Source of the DNA: an uncultured beta proteobacterium
Lineage (GTDB): Bacteria > Pseudomonadota > Gammaproteobacteria > Burkholderiales > Burkholderiaceae
Direction: 5' to 3'
DNA: 14,767 nt
NCBI GenBank assembly: GCA_903827075.1
Contig: CAIKGX010000061.1
Span: forward strand, 1 to 14,767
The first letter of the stretch is position 1. Each line of letters starts with the position of its first letter. The notes under the pieces are model-generated. The model was not told where the DNA came from, ran no database searches, and was given only the letters and a program-made list of their open reading frames with translations. Below are positions 7,088 through 13,841 of this stretch, piece after piece. The position numbers were made by a program, and so were the translations under genes.

Positions 7088-7097
7088 ATGAATTCAT
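7088..7097. promoter_or_regulatory. Short palindrome in DUF2889/rsuA divergent region
   Basis: ATGAATTCAT is a perfect 10-bp palindrome within GATAATGAATTCATCAC. It lies midway in the 107-nt gap between the two divergent genes. The left half resembles half of a Fur box (GATAATGA), but the right half does not match, so no regulator is assigned. It could be chance in AT-rich DNA. Confidence 0.25.
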
Positions 7098-7146
7098 CAC
7101 TTTCATGTAAAAACAGGCTTCCTTTGTAGTATTGTTCGCGGCATAT

Positions 7147-7881
7147 ATGGCAAAACCACTTTCCTTAGAAAAAATTCTGTTCAGTCAAGGCTTTGGCACT
7201 CGGCGCTATTGCAGTGATTTGGTATATGCAGAGCTTGTTAAGGTTAATGGCGTATTGGCTGAAGATCCCGAAGAGCGCATTGTTCCAGAGAACTTACTGC
7301 TCAATATTGATGGAAAAGATTGGGAGTTTCACGAGAAGGCATACATTGCCTTTAACAAACCCCTGAATTACGAGTGCTCACATAAGACGACCCATCATCC
7401 GAGTGTGTATAGCCTATTACCCAAGCCTTTTGTAGAGCGTGGTTTGCAATGTGTAGGCCGATTGGATTACGACACCACTGGATTGCTCTTAATTTCAGAT
7501 GACGGTCAATTCATTCATAAGATGACAACGCCTAAGAAGAACATCGGCAAGGTTTATGAAATCACCACTCCAGATCCGATTACTCAAAAACAAATCGATC
7601 ACTTATTAAGTGGGGTGGTGTTAGATGATGACCCAAAACCTTGCTTTGCAAGGGCTTGTCAGCAATTAAGTGAACACTGTTTGGCGATGACCATCGTAGA
7701 GGGGCGTTATCACCAAGTCAAACGCATGATGGCCGCTGTTGGTAATCACGTTGCCAAACTACATCGTACCGAGATTGGTCAATATGCGATGCCCGTAGAC
7801 TTAGCGGAAGGTGAATGGCGCTGGCTCTATCCAAATGATTTGGCGCTCCTTGCTAAAAGCGTCGATACACTAAAAAGCTGA
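7147..7881 (+). CDS. rsuA: 16S rRNA pseudouridine(516) synthase RsuA
   Basis: This enzyme isomerises one uridine of 16S rRNA (U516 in E. coli) to pseudouridine during small-subunit assembly. The 244-aa product has an N-terminal S4-type RNA-binding domain (SLEKILFSQGFGTRRYC to VKVNG, about 6-35) and a pseudouridine synthase domain. Catalytic Asp107 sits in GRLDYDTTGLLL, and GRYHQVKRMMAAVGNHV is the second conserved motif. RsuA is favoured over other small-subunit-type synthases because NKPLNYECS and the overall length of about 240 aa match. The frame is open to a TTG at 7132, but the S4 domain fits the ATG at 7147 better. Neither start has a clear Shine-Dalgarno sequence. The pterin dehydratase starts 2 nt after the stop. 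Confidence 0.87.
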   Translation: MAKPLSLEKILFSQGFGTRRYCSDLVYAELVKVNGVLAEDPEERIVPENLLLNIDGKDWEFHEKAYIAFNKPLNYECSHKTTHHPSVYSLLPKPFVERGLQCVGRLDYDTTGLLLISDDGQFIHKMTTPKKNIGKVYEITTPDPITQKQIDHLLSGVVLDDDPKPCFARACQQLSEHCLAMTIVEGRYHQVKRMMAAVGNHVAKLHRTEIGQYAMPVDLAEGEWRWLYPNDLALLAKSVDTLKS

Positions 7882-7883
7882 GC

Positions 7884-8192
7884 ATGACGCAAGCCCAAGT
7901 CTTATCTTCCAATTTTGATTTTAAGAAAGCCATTCCTGGCTGGAATATCAATCTTGAGAGAGATACTATTGATCGGGAATTTATTTTTACTAATTTTGAG
8001 TGTGCATTTGAGTTCATGGGCTTATGTGCCAAATATGCTGAAAAGATCAATCACCATCCAGATTGGTCTAACTCGTGGAACAAGGTCAACGTGCGTTTAA
8101 GTACCCATTCAATGAAAACACTGACTGAGCTAGACATCCTCATGGCACAAGCCATGGATCGCTTTGCCCAGCAAATTTCATTAAATGCTTAG
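7884..8192 (+). CDS. phhB: 4a-hydroxytetrahydrobiopterin dehydratase (PCD family)
   Basis: The 102-aa protein is a pterin-4a-carbinolamine dehydratase, which regenerates the pterin cofactor after aromatic amino acid hydroxylation by removing water from the 4a-hydroxy intermediate. The signature is clear: EKINHHPDWSNSWNKV with His57-His58-Pro59, and RLSTHSMKTLTELD with His75. Its length is normal. The symbol follows the usual name, but many organisms keep this protein without phenylalanine hydroxylase and its role may then differ. No hydroxylase gene is visible here. The ATG lies 2 nt after the rsuA stop, so the pair is probably co-transcribed and translationally coupled. The stop nearly meets that of the opposing acidic protein gene. 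Confidence 0.86.
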   Translation: MTQAQVLSSNFDFKKAIPGWNINLERDTIDREFIFTNFECAFEFMGLCAKYAEKINHHPDWSNSWNKVNVRLSTHSMKTLTELDILMAQAMDRFAQQISLNA

Positions 8193-8193
8193 A

Positions 8194-8409
8194 TTAATGC
8201 TCCTCTTCTTCACCTTCTTCTGCATTCATACTCATGAGAATCGTAGCTAATAGGCCATAGACTACTTCAGTAGAAATCATACCGTCTTCATCCAACTCAT
8301 CAATCAGATCATTAAGGCAATCTTCAGTAGGTTCGTTTAGAAGTGTCATGGCACATTCGCAGCCATAGTCAAAATCTTCGTCGTTGGAGGCTTGGGTTTC
8401 GTCAGTCAT
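8194..8409 (-). CDS. Small highly acidic hypothetical protein
   Basis: The 71 aa contain 23 Asp/Glu and no Lys or Arg, so the pI must be extremely low. A central stretch (LNDLIDELDEDGMISTEVVYGLLATILMSM) looks helical, and the tail is EEGEEEEH. Three cysteines are at 17, 19 and 31, of which 17 and 19 form C-E-C. It has no signal peptide. AAGGA lies 5 nt before the ATG, the best ribosome site in this part of the window, which supports a real gene. It converges on the pterin dehydratase with a single base between the two stops. I do not recognise the family. An acidic protein of this kind could be an adaptor or a metal or nucleic-acid-mimic protein, but nothing here decides that. Confidence 0.7.
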   Translation of the reverse strand: MTDETQASNDEDFDYGCECAMTLLNEPTEDCLNDLIDELDEDGMISTEVVYGLLATILMSMNAEEGEEEEH

Positions 8410-8533
8410 AGAGATCCTTTATTGAACTTGCAGAATAGCAAATAAAGATGACCGCGCCCAGCCATTTTTGAGTGCGCAGCTGATTTTTTGCTTAAGCCCT
8501 AAAATACAGCTTCATGAATAATTTAACTCTTCG

Positions 8534-9319
8534 TTGCCAACCCTAGTGATCGCTCTTTCTCAGGCATTTCATGCGCATTCAACCACCTTCTTTGTGATTG
8601 CGGCTATTAGCGTCTTAATTGTGGGGATTTCAAAGAGTGGTTTCGGAGCGGGCCTTGGAGTCTTGTCCTTGCCCTTGATGGCAAGCCAATCTAGTATTAA
8701 TGAAGCCTTGGCTATTTTGCTGCCCTTGTTAATTGCCATTGATTTGGTGGGGTTGCGACGATTCATTAGAAGTGCAGACTATCGTATTCTCAAGCTCGTT
8801 CTGCTTCCTGCAATGGTAGGGATGCTTTTGGGTTACCTCTTTTTCTCTGTCATCACGCCTAAAATCTTATCGCTCTCGATCGGTATATTTACTTTACTCT
8901 TTTTGATTCAAAACTTGCTCATGTCTCGCTTTAATCTCAGGGAAACAAAGCCTTTGCCGTGGTTGGGAAGAGCAATGGGATTAGTATCTGGATTCACTTC
9001 TTTTGTAGCGCATATCGGTGGTCCTCCCATCACCGTTTACATGCTCCGAGAAAAAGTAGCTCCGATGGTGTATACCTCCACTTTGGGTATCTTTTTTACC
9101 GTCATCAATTTTGGCAAGTTGGCGCCATATGCTTACCTAGATTTGCTGAGCTTTGATCAGCTATCGATATCCATCTTGCTTTTACCATGTGTACCAGTAG
9201 GAGTGTATTTAGGCTTCTATTTAGCCAAACGCATTTCAATGAAGTGGTATTACATCATTGTGCAGTTTTTCTTGGCGGTAGCCAGTGTGAAGCTGATTGC
9301 AGATGGCCTACTGGGATAA
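8534..9319 (+). CDS. Sulfite exporter TauE/SafE family membrane protein
   Basis: This 261-aa integral membrane protein has about eight hydrophobic segments in two related halves. The motifs GFGAGLGVLSLPLM (about 37-50) and SGFTSFVAHIGGPPITVYML (about 152-171) are the repeated signatures of the TauE/SafE/YfcA family, which exports small sulfur or organic anions such as sulfite or sulfoacetate. The substrate is not predictable. The start is uncertain: the frame is open only from 8522, TTG at 8534 gives the fullest N-terminus, and GTG at 8546 is an alternative. Neither has a clear Shine-Dalgarno sequence. An ATG at 8514 is out of frame. The small secreted protein gene begins 7 nt after the stop. 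Confidence 0.85.
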   Translation: MPTLVIALSQAFHAHSTTFFVIAAISVLIVGISKSGFGAGLGVLSLPLMASQSSINEALAILLPLLIAIDLVGLRRFIRSADYRILKLVLLPAMVGMLLGYLFFSVITPKILSLSIGIFTLLFLIQNLLMSRFNLRETKPLPWLGRAMGLVSGFTSFVAHIGGPPITVYMLREKVAPMVYTSTLGIFFTVINFGKLAPYAYLDLLSFDQLSISILLLPCVPVGVYLGFYLAKRISMKWYYIIVQFFLAVASVKLIADGLLG

Positions 9320-9326
9320 TCCATTG

Positions 9327-9641
9327 ATGAAGTCAAATATCACCATGAAATCCCTAAGCTACGCCTTCTGCTTTTTATTGTGTGCTTTTGATGTATTTGC
9401 TCAGATGCAAACCTATTCGCCTTATACGCCAGCACAAATTAACGAATTTAATAATCAACCACTCTCACCTGCTCAGACTCCGGCTGGCCCCATCTATCTT
9501 AATCATCAACCCCCACCCAAACCGCGGTCGACGGTCGGCGCGCATTACTTTAGTCAACCACTTGGTGAGGAGGAAGCCGAGGCGCAGGAAACTGAGTCGG
9601 CCACTCCCTTTACTCCAAGCCCCACTACTTTCCAGTTTTAG
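9327..9641 (+). CDS. Small secreted proline-rich hypothetical protein
   Basis: From ATG 9327 the product is 104 aa. The ATG at 9345 would give 98 aa beginning MKSLSYAFCFLLCAFDVFAQ, a compact Sec signal peptide cleaved at FA-Q. The mature part is rich in Pro, Gln, Thr and Ser (YSPYTPAQ, NHQPPPKPR, TPFTPSPTT) with an acidic patch (GEEEAEAQETE), so it is probably unstructured in the periplasm. I recognise no family. It directly follows the TauE/SafE gene, so they are probably co-transcribed, but a functional link is not shown. Its stop codon overlaps the stop of the opposing SRAP gene. A further in-frame TTG at 9297 inside the previous gene is unlikely to be used. Confidence 0.6.
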   Translation: MKSNITMKSLSYAFCFLLCAFDVFAQMQTYSPYTPAQINEFNNQPLSPAQTPAGPIYLNHQPPPKPRSTVGAHYFSQPLGEEEAEAQETESATPFTPSPTTFQF

Positions 9642-10258
9642 GCAATCGCTAAATCCGGTATAGAGTTCAGTTGAAGTAATTGCATGGCAGTTTCGGGGGT
9701 GGCATTAAGCCAGTCTTCAAATAGTTCTGATCGCAGAGGCAGGACCGTGCGCTTTTCCTCTTCCGGCTTATGAAGGCGCCTCATGATGGGATGCTCATCT
9801 GCATTAATTGTCAGCATCGAAAAGGACACTACCAGCTCACCGTTATCAGGATCAGTCCAGGTATCCCAAATTGATGCGATTGCCATAGGTTCATCATTTG
9901 CCTGTTTGATTCGGGTGCGTACCGCCTTGCCAGACTCATAAGAAGGTTCATAAAAGGAGTCGACTAGGGCTAAGGCGTAATGCCGATTCTTCCAGGCTGA
10001 TCGATAAGAGGGTTTTTCTGCCACCGTCTCTGTTCTCGCGTTATAGGTTTTCTTACCAAAAGTCTCTTCTTTAGCCCAGGATGGCAAAAGCCCAAAGCGC
10101 GCCAAACCAATGGCTGTTCGTCCGGTATTGTGGCTTTTGAGAACAATGGGACCTGGATAGGTCGGAAAGACATCATGAGCAGTCGAGGGCGGTAGATCGA
10201 GATCAAATCGGGTTTTAACCCACTCCACATTGATGGTGGTGAGATATTGAACACACAT
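9638..10258 (-). CDS. SRAP/HMCES-family abasic-site protein (SOS response-associated peptidase)
   Basis: YedK/HMCES proteins form a covalent thiazolidine crosslink between Cys2 and abasic sites in single-stranded DNA, shielding replication forks. The 206 aa have Cys2 directly after Met, NARTETV (Asn73, Arg75, Glu77), Glu104 in SFYEP, and His156 in ADEHPIMRRL. These match the crosslinking cysteine, DNA-binding Asn/Arg, active-site Glu and His. The sequence is a variant: the start is MCVQY rather than MCGR, and FYEP replaces the usual FYEW. The core residues are kept, so activity is likely. Upstream, TAGAAT lies 6 nt from the ATG with no good -35. It is divergent from the parvulin gene across 73 nt. 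Confidence 0.85.
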   Translation of the reverse strand: MCVQYLTTINVEWVKTRFDLDLPPSTAHDVFPTYPGPIVLKSHNTGRTAIGLARFGLLPSWAKEETFGKKTYNARTETVAEKPSYRSAWKNRHYALALVDSFYEPSYESGKAVRTRIKQANDEPMAIASIWDTWTDPDNGELVVSFSMLTINADEHPIMRRLHKPEEEKRTVLPLRSELFEDWLNATPETAMQLLQLNSIPDLAIA

Positions 10259-10331
10259 GCCCAGATTCTACATTTATCGGCATGGACGCTGCTGTTAATA
10301 TTGGGGTTCAATTTTATAAGTGAGCCAATCA

Positions 10332-11150
10332 ATGAAACGATCAGTAACGAGCTTAGTTCTAACGGTAGTCTTATTGGGTTCAATGATCAGCATCGCCCAA
10401 TCTCAAAGTGGTCTGCCTATTAATGCAGCAGCCTCTGTTAATGGTTTGGTCATTAGCAATGATATGGTTGAGCAGGGAATACAGGCCGCTTTAGCACAAG
10501 GGCAAAAAGAATCGCCTGAGTTACGCAATGCTGTTTTATCCAAGTTAATTGAGGTTTCGCTCTTATCTCAACAAGCAGAAAAAGATGGCTTGGCTAATTC
10601 TGAAAAAGCAAATCGCCAGTTGGCATTTATTCGTCAAAACTATTTAGCTGATCTTGAATTATCAACTTATCTTGCTCAAAATCCGGTCACTGAAAGCGAT
10701 GTTCAAGCTGAATACAGTCGTGAGATTGCCTCATTAGGTCCTCAGGGAATGATTGTGGAATATAAAGTAAGTGACATTGCTGTTGCGACTGAAGCGGATG
10801 CGCAAGCTGCGCTTACTCGCATTAAAAAAGGCGAGTCATTTGATAAGGTTGCTAGAAGCGTGTCCTTAGCTCCCAACAAAGTACAGGGTGGAGCCGTAGG
10901 GTGGGTGCAGGCTGGCCAAACATTGCCGCAGATTTCGAAAGTATTAGTTACCCTGAGCAAGGGTCAGGTTTCTGCAGCGCCAATCCAAATGCCGCAAGGC
11001 TGGTATTTAATTAAGCTGGAAGATAAGAAATCTACCAAGCCACCAAGTTTTGAACAAGCCAAGCCCGCTATTCGTAATGGCTTAATTCAGAAGAAGCAAT
11101 TTGAGCTCCTCTCTCAATTAAGGCAGACAGCCAATATCGTCGTTCAGTAA
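10332..11150 (+). CDS. Periplasmic parvulin-type peptidylprolyl isomerase
   Basis: This SurA/PpiC-like foldase catalyses cis-trans isomerisation of prolyl bonds or acts as a chaperone for exported proteins. The 272 aa start with a Sec signal peptide (MKRSVTSLVLTVVLLGSMISIA, cleavage about 22-24). An N-terminal helical SurA-like region follows (AAASVNGLVISNDMV to NYLADLELSTYLA), then a rotamase domain at about 138-232 with GESFDKVARSVSLAP, GGAVGWVQ and GWYLIKLED. The C-terminal helix is short. No lipobox is present. The ATG at 10332 has GTGAG upstream; a GTG at 10320 in frame would add four residues and is less likely. A strong terminator follows the gene, so it is probably a one-gene unit. 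Confidence 0.88.
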   Translation: MKRSVTSLVLTVVLLGSMISIAQSQSGLPINAAASVNGLVISNDMVEQGIQAALAQGQKESPELRNAVLSKLIEVSLLSQQAEKDGLANSEKANRQLAFIRQNYLADLELSTYLAQNPVTESDVQAEYSREIASLGPQGMIVEYKVSDIAVATEADAQAALTRIKKGESFDKVARSVSLAPNKVQGGAVGWVQAGQTLPQISKVLVTLSKGQVSAAPIQMPQGWYLIKLEDKKSTKPPSFEQAKPAIRNGLIQKKQFELLSQLRQTANIVVQ

Positions 11151-11173
11151 GATTGGAGTAGATGGATGAGAAT

Positions 11174-11196
11174 GGCGCCCATGAGGCGCCTTTTTT
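11174..11196 (+). terminator. Rho-independent terminator of the parvulin gene
   Basis: GGCGCC (11174-11179) pairs with GGCGCC (11185-11190) around the 5-nt loop CATGA and is followed by six T. It lies 23 nt after the stop at 11150. Confidence 0.9.
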
Positions 11197-11217
11197 ACGC
11201 ATTGAAGATTTAATATA

Positions 11218-11233
11218 TTTACTCCGGAGTAAA
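11218..11233. promoter_or_regulatory. Perfect 16-bp palindrome upstream of DUF1275 gene, candidate operator
   Basis: TTTACTCCGGAGTAAA is fully self-complementary and lies 11 nt before the ATG at 11245. It overlaps the best -10 candidate (TAAAAT, 11230-11235), so a bound dimer would block transcription. It is not followed by a T run and is not a terminator. The regulator is not identified; the core ACTCCGGAGT could suit several dimeric helix-turn-helix families. Confidence 0.5.
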
Positions 11234-11244
11234 ATTACAACTCA

Positions 11245-11997
11245 ATGCCAATTCAGTTCTTACAGCTATTAACCAGCACAGACCGTTCGAATAAGACCAA
11301 TTTGCAGTTGGGCGCTTATATGGCATTTGTGGCAGGAGCGGTAAATGCCGGTGGATTTTTAGCTATTGCCCAATATACCTCCCATATGAGCGGCATTATT
11401 TCTGCTATTGGTGACGATTTGGCTTTAAACGATTTGGTCTCGGTGCTCGGTGGCATTTCTTTGTTGCTGTCATTTCTGATGGGTGCTGCAACCACCGCCA
11501 TCCTAGTGAACTGGGGTCATAGAAGAAAAATTCATAGTGAGTTTGCGCTACCACTGTTTGTGGAGGCTTTGCTCTTACTCATCTTTGGTATTGTTGGCGC
11601 CAACCTCAATCTTTATGTCCCTCTCACAGTGCCGGCAATTGCCTTGCTGCTCTGTTTTGTAATGGGACTGCAAAATGCCATTGTGACAAAAGCTTCTCGC
11701 GCTGAAATTAGAACTACCCATATGACGGGCGTGATTACAGATATCGGTATTGAGATTGGAAAATTGCTCTATTGGAATAAAACCAAAGAAGCCAATGTTC
11801 AGTTCTATGTTGAGGCGAACCGAGAAAAATTAAAAGCCCACCTGTTTATCTTCGCAATGTTCTTGGTCGGCGGCATTATTGGTGCCGTAAGCTTTAAAAA
11901 GGTCGGCTACATTTCTGTAGTGCCCTTATCCCTTTCTTTAATATTGATTGCCTCCCTACAGATCTATCGAGATATCCAAGCACTGTTTAAGACTTAG
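11245..11997 (+). CDS. DUF1275 (YoaK-type) membrane protein
   Basis: This 250-aa inner-membrane protein has about six hydrophobic segments. GAYMAFVAGAVNAGGFLAIAQYTSHMSG (about 23-50) and GLQNAIVTKASRAEIRTTHMTGVITDIG (about 140-167) are the paired signatures of the DUF1275/YoaK family, probably an internal duplication (NAGGF/TSHMSG and QNA/TTHMTG). The transport or signalling function is unknown. An extra C-terminal pair of segments follows a charged loop (TKEANVQFYVEANREKLKAH). No good Shine-Dalgarno sequence is present. A perfect palindrome lies just upstream, so this gene is the one in the window most clearly under dedicated control. In the 146 nt to the next stop I see only a 10-bp palindrome (GTGAATTCAC, 12102-12111). 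Confidence 0.85.
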   Translation: MPIQFLQLLTSTDRSNKTNLQLGAYMAFVAGAVNAGGFLAIAQYTSHMSGIISAIGDDLALNDLVSVLGGISLLLSFLMGAATTAILVNWGHRRKIHSEFALPLFVEALLLLIFGIVGANLNLYVPLTVPAIALLLCFVMGLQNAIVTKASRAEIRTTHMTGVITDIGIEIGKLLYWNKTKEANVQFYVEANREKLKAHLFIFAMFLVGGIIGAVSFKKVGYISVVPLSLSLILIASLQIYRDIQALFKT

Positions 11998-12143
11998 ATG
12001 ACTGCAACTTAGCTGCTGACGATACATTTAAATCGAATGCTCTGCTAACCCACTCAGCTGGGCTTTAGAACCCCCAATTAAAACCTGCCTAGCATTAGGT
12101 GGTGAATTCACGGTTAATTCAAGGGATTAGTTCAGACCTTCAA

Positions 12144-12956
12144 TTATCTATCAGCATTAAATTGCTCACCGAGTATTTCATAGACCTCATAGAGCGGCGT
12201 TTTAGATACCTCTAACATACCGCTGTAATGGTCAACGTTTAGGGCTAACGGTGTAATGACGGAAATAATTAAGGCAGTAGTAATTCCAATAGTCAGGCTC
12301 ATTGTCCTTTTAGAGCTGGAGAGGTGAGTGGCGGCTACTGAAAGTTGAAGTAAAAAAGCAACCATAAACAACACTACCCAGCGTAGATGTTCCACATGAT
12401 GCCATCGGAAGGATATTCGTTTCGATCTAGCTTCGTACCAAGAATCTAAAATCTTTGACAGCTCTCGACCGGCTTGGGTCCCCTCAAGGGCTGGAGCAAT
12501 CGCAATCGTTTTCCAAAAAATTTCTTGAAATATCCCCCCTGTACGACTTGAAATTTTTTCATTTTCTAAAAGTGACCACTCTTCATCTAAGGCGGACTGC
12601 AAATAGTTTTTGACTTGGTATTGCAAGTTTTGATTGGCTAATGAAGGGGTGTTGTTCACAAAATCTACGTACAGCAATAGAGCGGTGCGCTCTTGTTTAA
12701 TCGATTCTGTATGCGCATTAAAACCGCCAACTAGTGTAGCGCCCATGAATGCTGCTGTCAGTGCAAACATGGTTGCTGCTGGACTGTAAAAAGTCCCATT
12801 AATTCTGCCAAAACTTGAAAAGAAGCCCCTCAATCGAGGTGTATGAACAATCCAGATAATGATTAATGCAATACCAACATAGCTTACAAACACAATCATG
12901 AATATGATTAAGTCAGAGGTATAAAAAAAAGAATCTAGAAAAGATTTGAATTGCAT
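12144..12956 (-). CDS. DUF4239 (bestrophin-like domain) membrane protein
   Basis: From the ATG at 12956 the product is 270 aa with four membrane segments at about 15-37, 58-78, 191-209 and 219-239. A large soluble loop lies between the second and third. That loop carries IKQERTALLLYVDF and YLQSALDEEW, the pattern of the DUF4239 family, which Pfam relates to bestrophin-like channels. The frame stays open to a GTG at 13019, but the extra 21 residues would be read from a tRNA 3'-end fragment, so the ATG is preferred. No Shine-Dalgarno sequence is visible. Function is unknown; an ion-conducting role is only suggested by the family name. It lies at the left edge of the att-like region. Confidence 0.72.
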   Translation of the reverse strand: MQFKSFLDSFFYTSDLIIFMIVFVSYVGIALIIIWIVHTPRLRGFFSSFGRINGTFYSPAATMFALTAAFMGATLVGGFNAHTESIKQERTALLLYVDFVNNTPSLANQNLQYQVKNYLQSALDEEWSLLENEKISSRTGGIFQEIFWKTIAIAPALEGTQAGRELSKILDSWYEARSKRISFRWHHVEHLRWVVLFMVAFLLQLSVAATHLSSSKRTMSLTIGITTALIISVITPLALNVDHYSGMLEVSKTPLYEVYEILGEQFNADR

Positions 12957-12993
12957 AATTTTTAGAATGTGAGCATATTGGCTTTTGTATAAC

Positions 12994-13034
12994 TGGTAGG
13001 TCGGGCGAGATTCGAACACGCGACCAATGGATTA
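12994..13034 (-). repeat. Decayed tRNA-Lys-like 3' end, att remnant A
   Basis: Read on the minus strand this is the end of an anticodon arm (TAATCC), variable region (ATTGGTC), T-arm, acceptor 3' strand and CCA of a tRNA, about 41 nt. The 19-mer GGTCGGGCGAGATTCGAAC (12999-13017) is identical to copy B at 13847-13865. Differences from B include GAG to GTG, which breaks one T-stem pair, and CCC to CCT in the acceptor strand. No 5' half is present, so this is not a tRNA gene. Same-direction 3' tRNA fragments are the usual scar of tRNA-targeting integrases. Confidence 0.7.
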
Positions 13035-13079
13035 TAGACTTAAGAATTGTGGCAAACAGCCATCAAAACATGAGCTAAA

Positions 13080-13110
13080 GCCTGCCAAGAAGTGGTATGT
13101 TTAGGCAGGC
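13080..13110. repeat. Inverted repeat in the gap before the secreted-protein gene
   Basis: GCCTGCC (13080-13086) and GGCAGGC (13104-13110) form a perfect 7-bp stem with a 17-nt loop. Read on the minus strand a short T run follows (GCTTTAG), so it may be a weak terminator in that direction. Otherwise the gap from 13035 to 13222 shows only a small CCCG/CGGG hairpin near 13163 and no convincing promoter. Confidence 0.4.
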
Positions 13111-13222
13111 GGTTGTCTAGGGTTGCTGATTAATCGATTTTGATCCCCGGTGGTTTCGATGCCCGTTTGTCGGGTAAAGTGCATTTAGTAGGCCCTCCAC
13201 AATTAAACGCTAGGATTCAATC

Positions 13223-13693
13223 ATGAGACGTAATGGATTTTCATTAATCAGTACTTTGGTGGCAATATTGTTAGCAGGGCTTATTTTTTCTGAGACAGCT
13301 CATGCGCAATTAATTTTTGCTGCACGCCATATCGCTGGACGCATCAATCAGATGACTCAGGATGATTCTAACGGAGTGCCAGCATATCAGTTTGCAACAG
13401 TAATTATTGATGCTCCTGCAAACAAAGTATATGCAACTGCAGTCAATGCAGCAACCCAAAATCAAGCTGTCACCATCGTTTTTCAAGACTCTCAAAACTT
13501 AAAATTAAAGGTGTCCGAAAGCAGTAAAAGTATCTCTATAAATGTAGTTCCGTTAAGCGATAAATCATCTGAAATTATGATCTCTGCGCCTGCTGCACCA
13601 CAGGGGCAAGGTGATAGTGCATCAGTAGTGGTTAATTCAATAATGAAGATTTGTAATCAACTTAATAAGGTTTGCAAATTGGGCGCGAATTAA
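13223..13693 (+). CDS. Exported protein of unknown function between the tRNA repeats
   Basis: The 156 aa start with a Sec signal peptide (MRRNGFSLIS and a hydrophobic core, cleavage at AHA-Q, 28-29). There is no lipobox. The mature part reads YQFATVIIDAPANKVYATAVNAATQNQ and LKLKVSESSKSISINVVPLSDKSSEIMIS. This alternating pattern suits a small alpha/beta periplasmic domain and recalls DUF3568-like proteins, but I cannot assign the family. Two cysteines near the C-terminus (144 and 151) could form a disulfide. AGGA lies 8 nt before the ATG. The gene stands alone between the two tRNA 3' fragments, so it may be cargo of an old integration, and it is followed by a strong terminator at 13805. Confidence 0.68.
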   Translation: MRRNGFSLISTLVAILLAGLIFSETAHAQLIFAARHIAGRINQMTQDDSNGVPAYQFATVIIDAPANKVYATAVNAATQNQAVTIVFQDSQNLKLKVSESSKSISINVVPLSDKSSEIMISAPAAPQGQGDSASVVVNSIMKICNQLNKVCKLGAN

Positions 13694-13804
13694 TCTAGAA
13701 GATGATCGCTTGTCAGGAGCTAGCGGGATAGTTTTGGAAGAAACATAGGTGGCAGTAGGTTTCTGAGTGCCCAACAGCTCACATTCGACTGACCTAGAAG
13801 TACA

Positions 13805-13832
13805 AAACCCCCACTATCGCTAGTGGGGGTTT
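13805..13832. terminator. Strong bidirectional terminator
   Basis: AAACCCCCACTA (13805-13816) pairs perfectly over 12 bp with TAGTGGGGGTTT (13821-13832) around loop TCGC, with T-rich sequence on both sides. On the plus strand it ends the 13223-13693 unit. On the minus strand it lies 9 nt after the CCA of the tRNA fragment, exactly where a tRNA gene terminator would be. Confidence 0.9.
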
Positions 13833-13841
13833 CTTTATTGC

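Noticed and set aside
7132..7146. TTG start for rsuA adding five residues
   Set aside because: The ATG at 7147 fits the S4 domain start better and neither start has a ribosome site.
11203..11235. MerR-type promoter with the palindrome between -35 and -10
   Set aside because: The TTGAAG to TAAAAT spacing is 21 bp and the dyad centre is only about 5 bp from the -10, not centred in the spacer as in MerR-family promoters.
12039..12064. Minus-strand sequence resembling a tRNA D-arm (AGCTGAGTGGGTTAGCAGAGC)
   Set aside because: The D stem does not pair, the following stem-loop lacks a 7-nt anticodon loop, and no T-arm follows. A permuted tRNA with fragment A at 12994 would need a gap of about 930 nt filled by a coding gene.
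12080..12100. Possible terminator for the DUF4239 gene on the minus strand
   Set aside because: The stem is only CCTA/TAGG with further mismatches, and the T run is separated from it by four bases.
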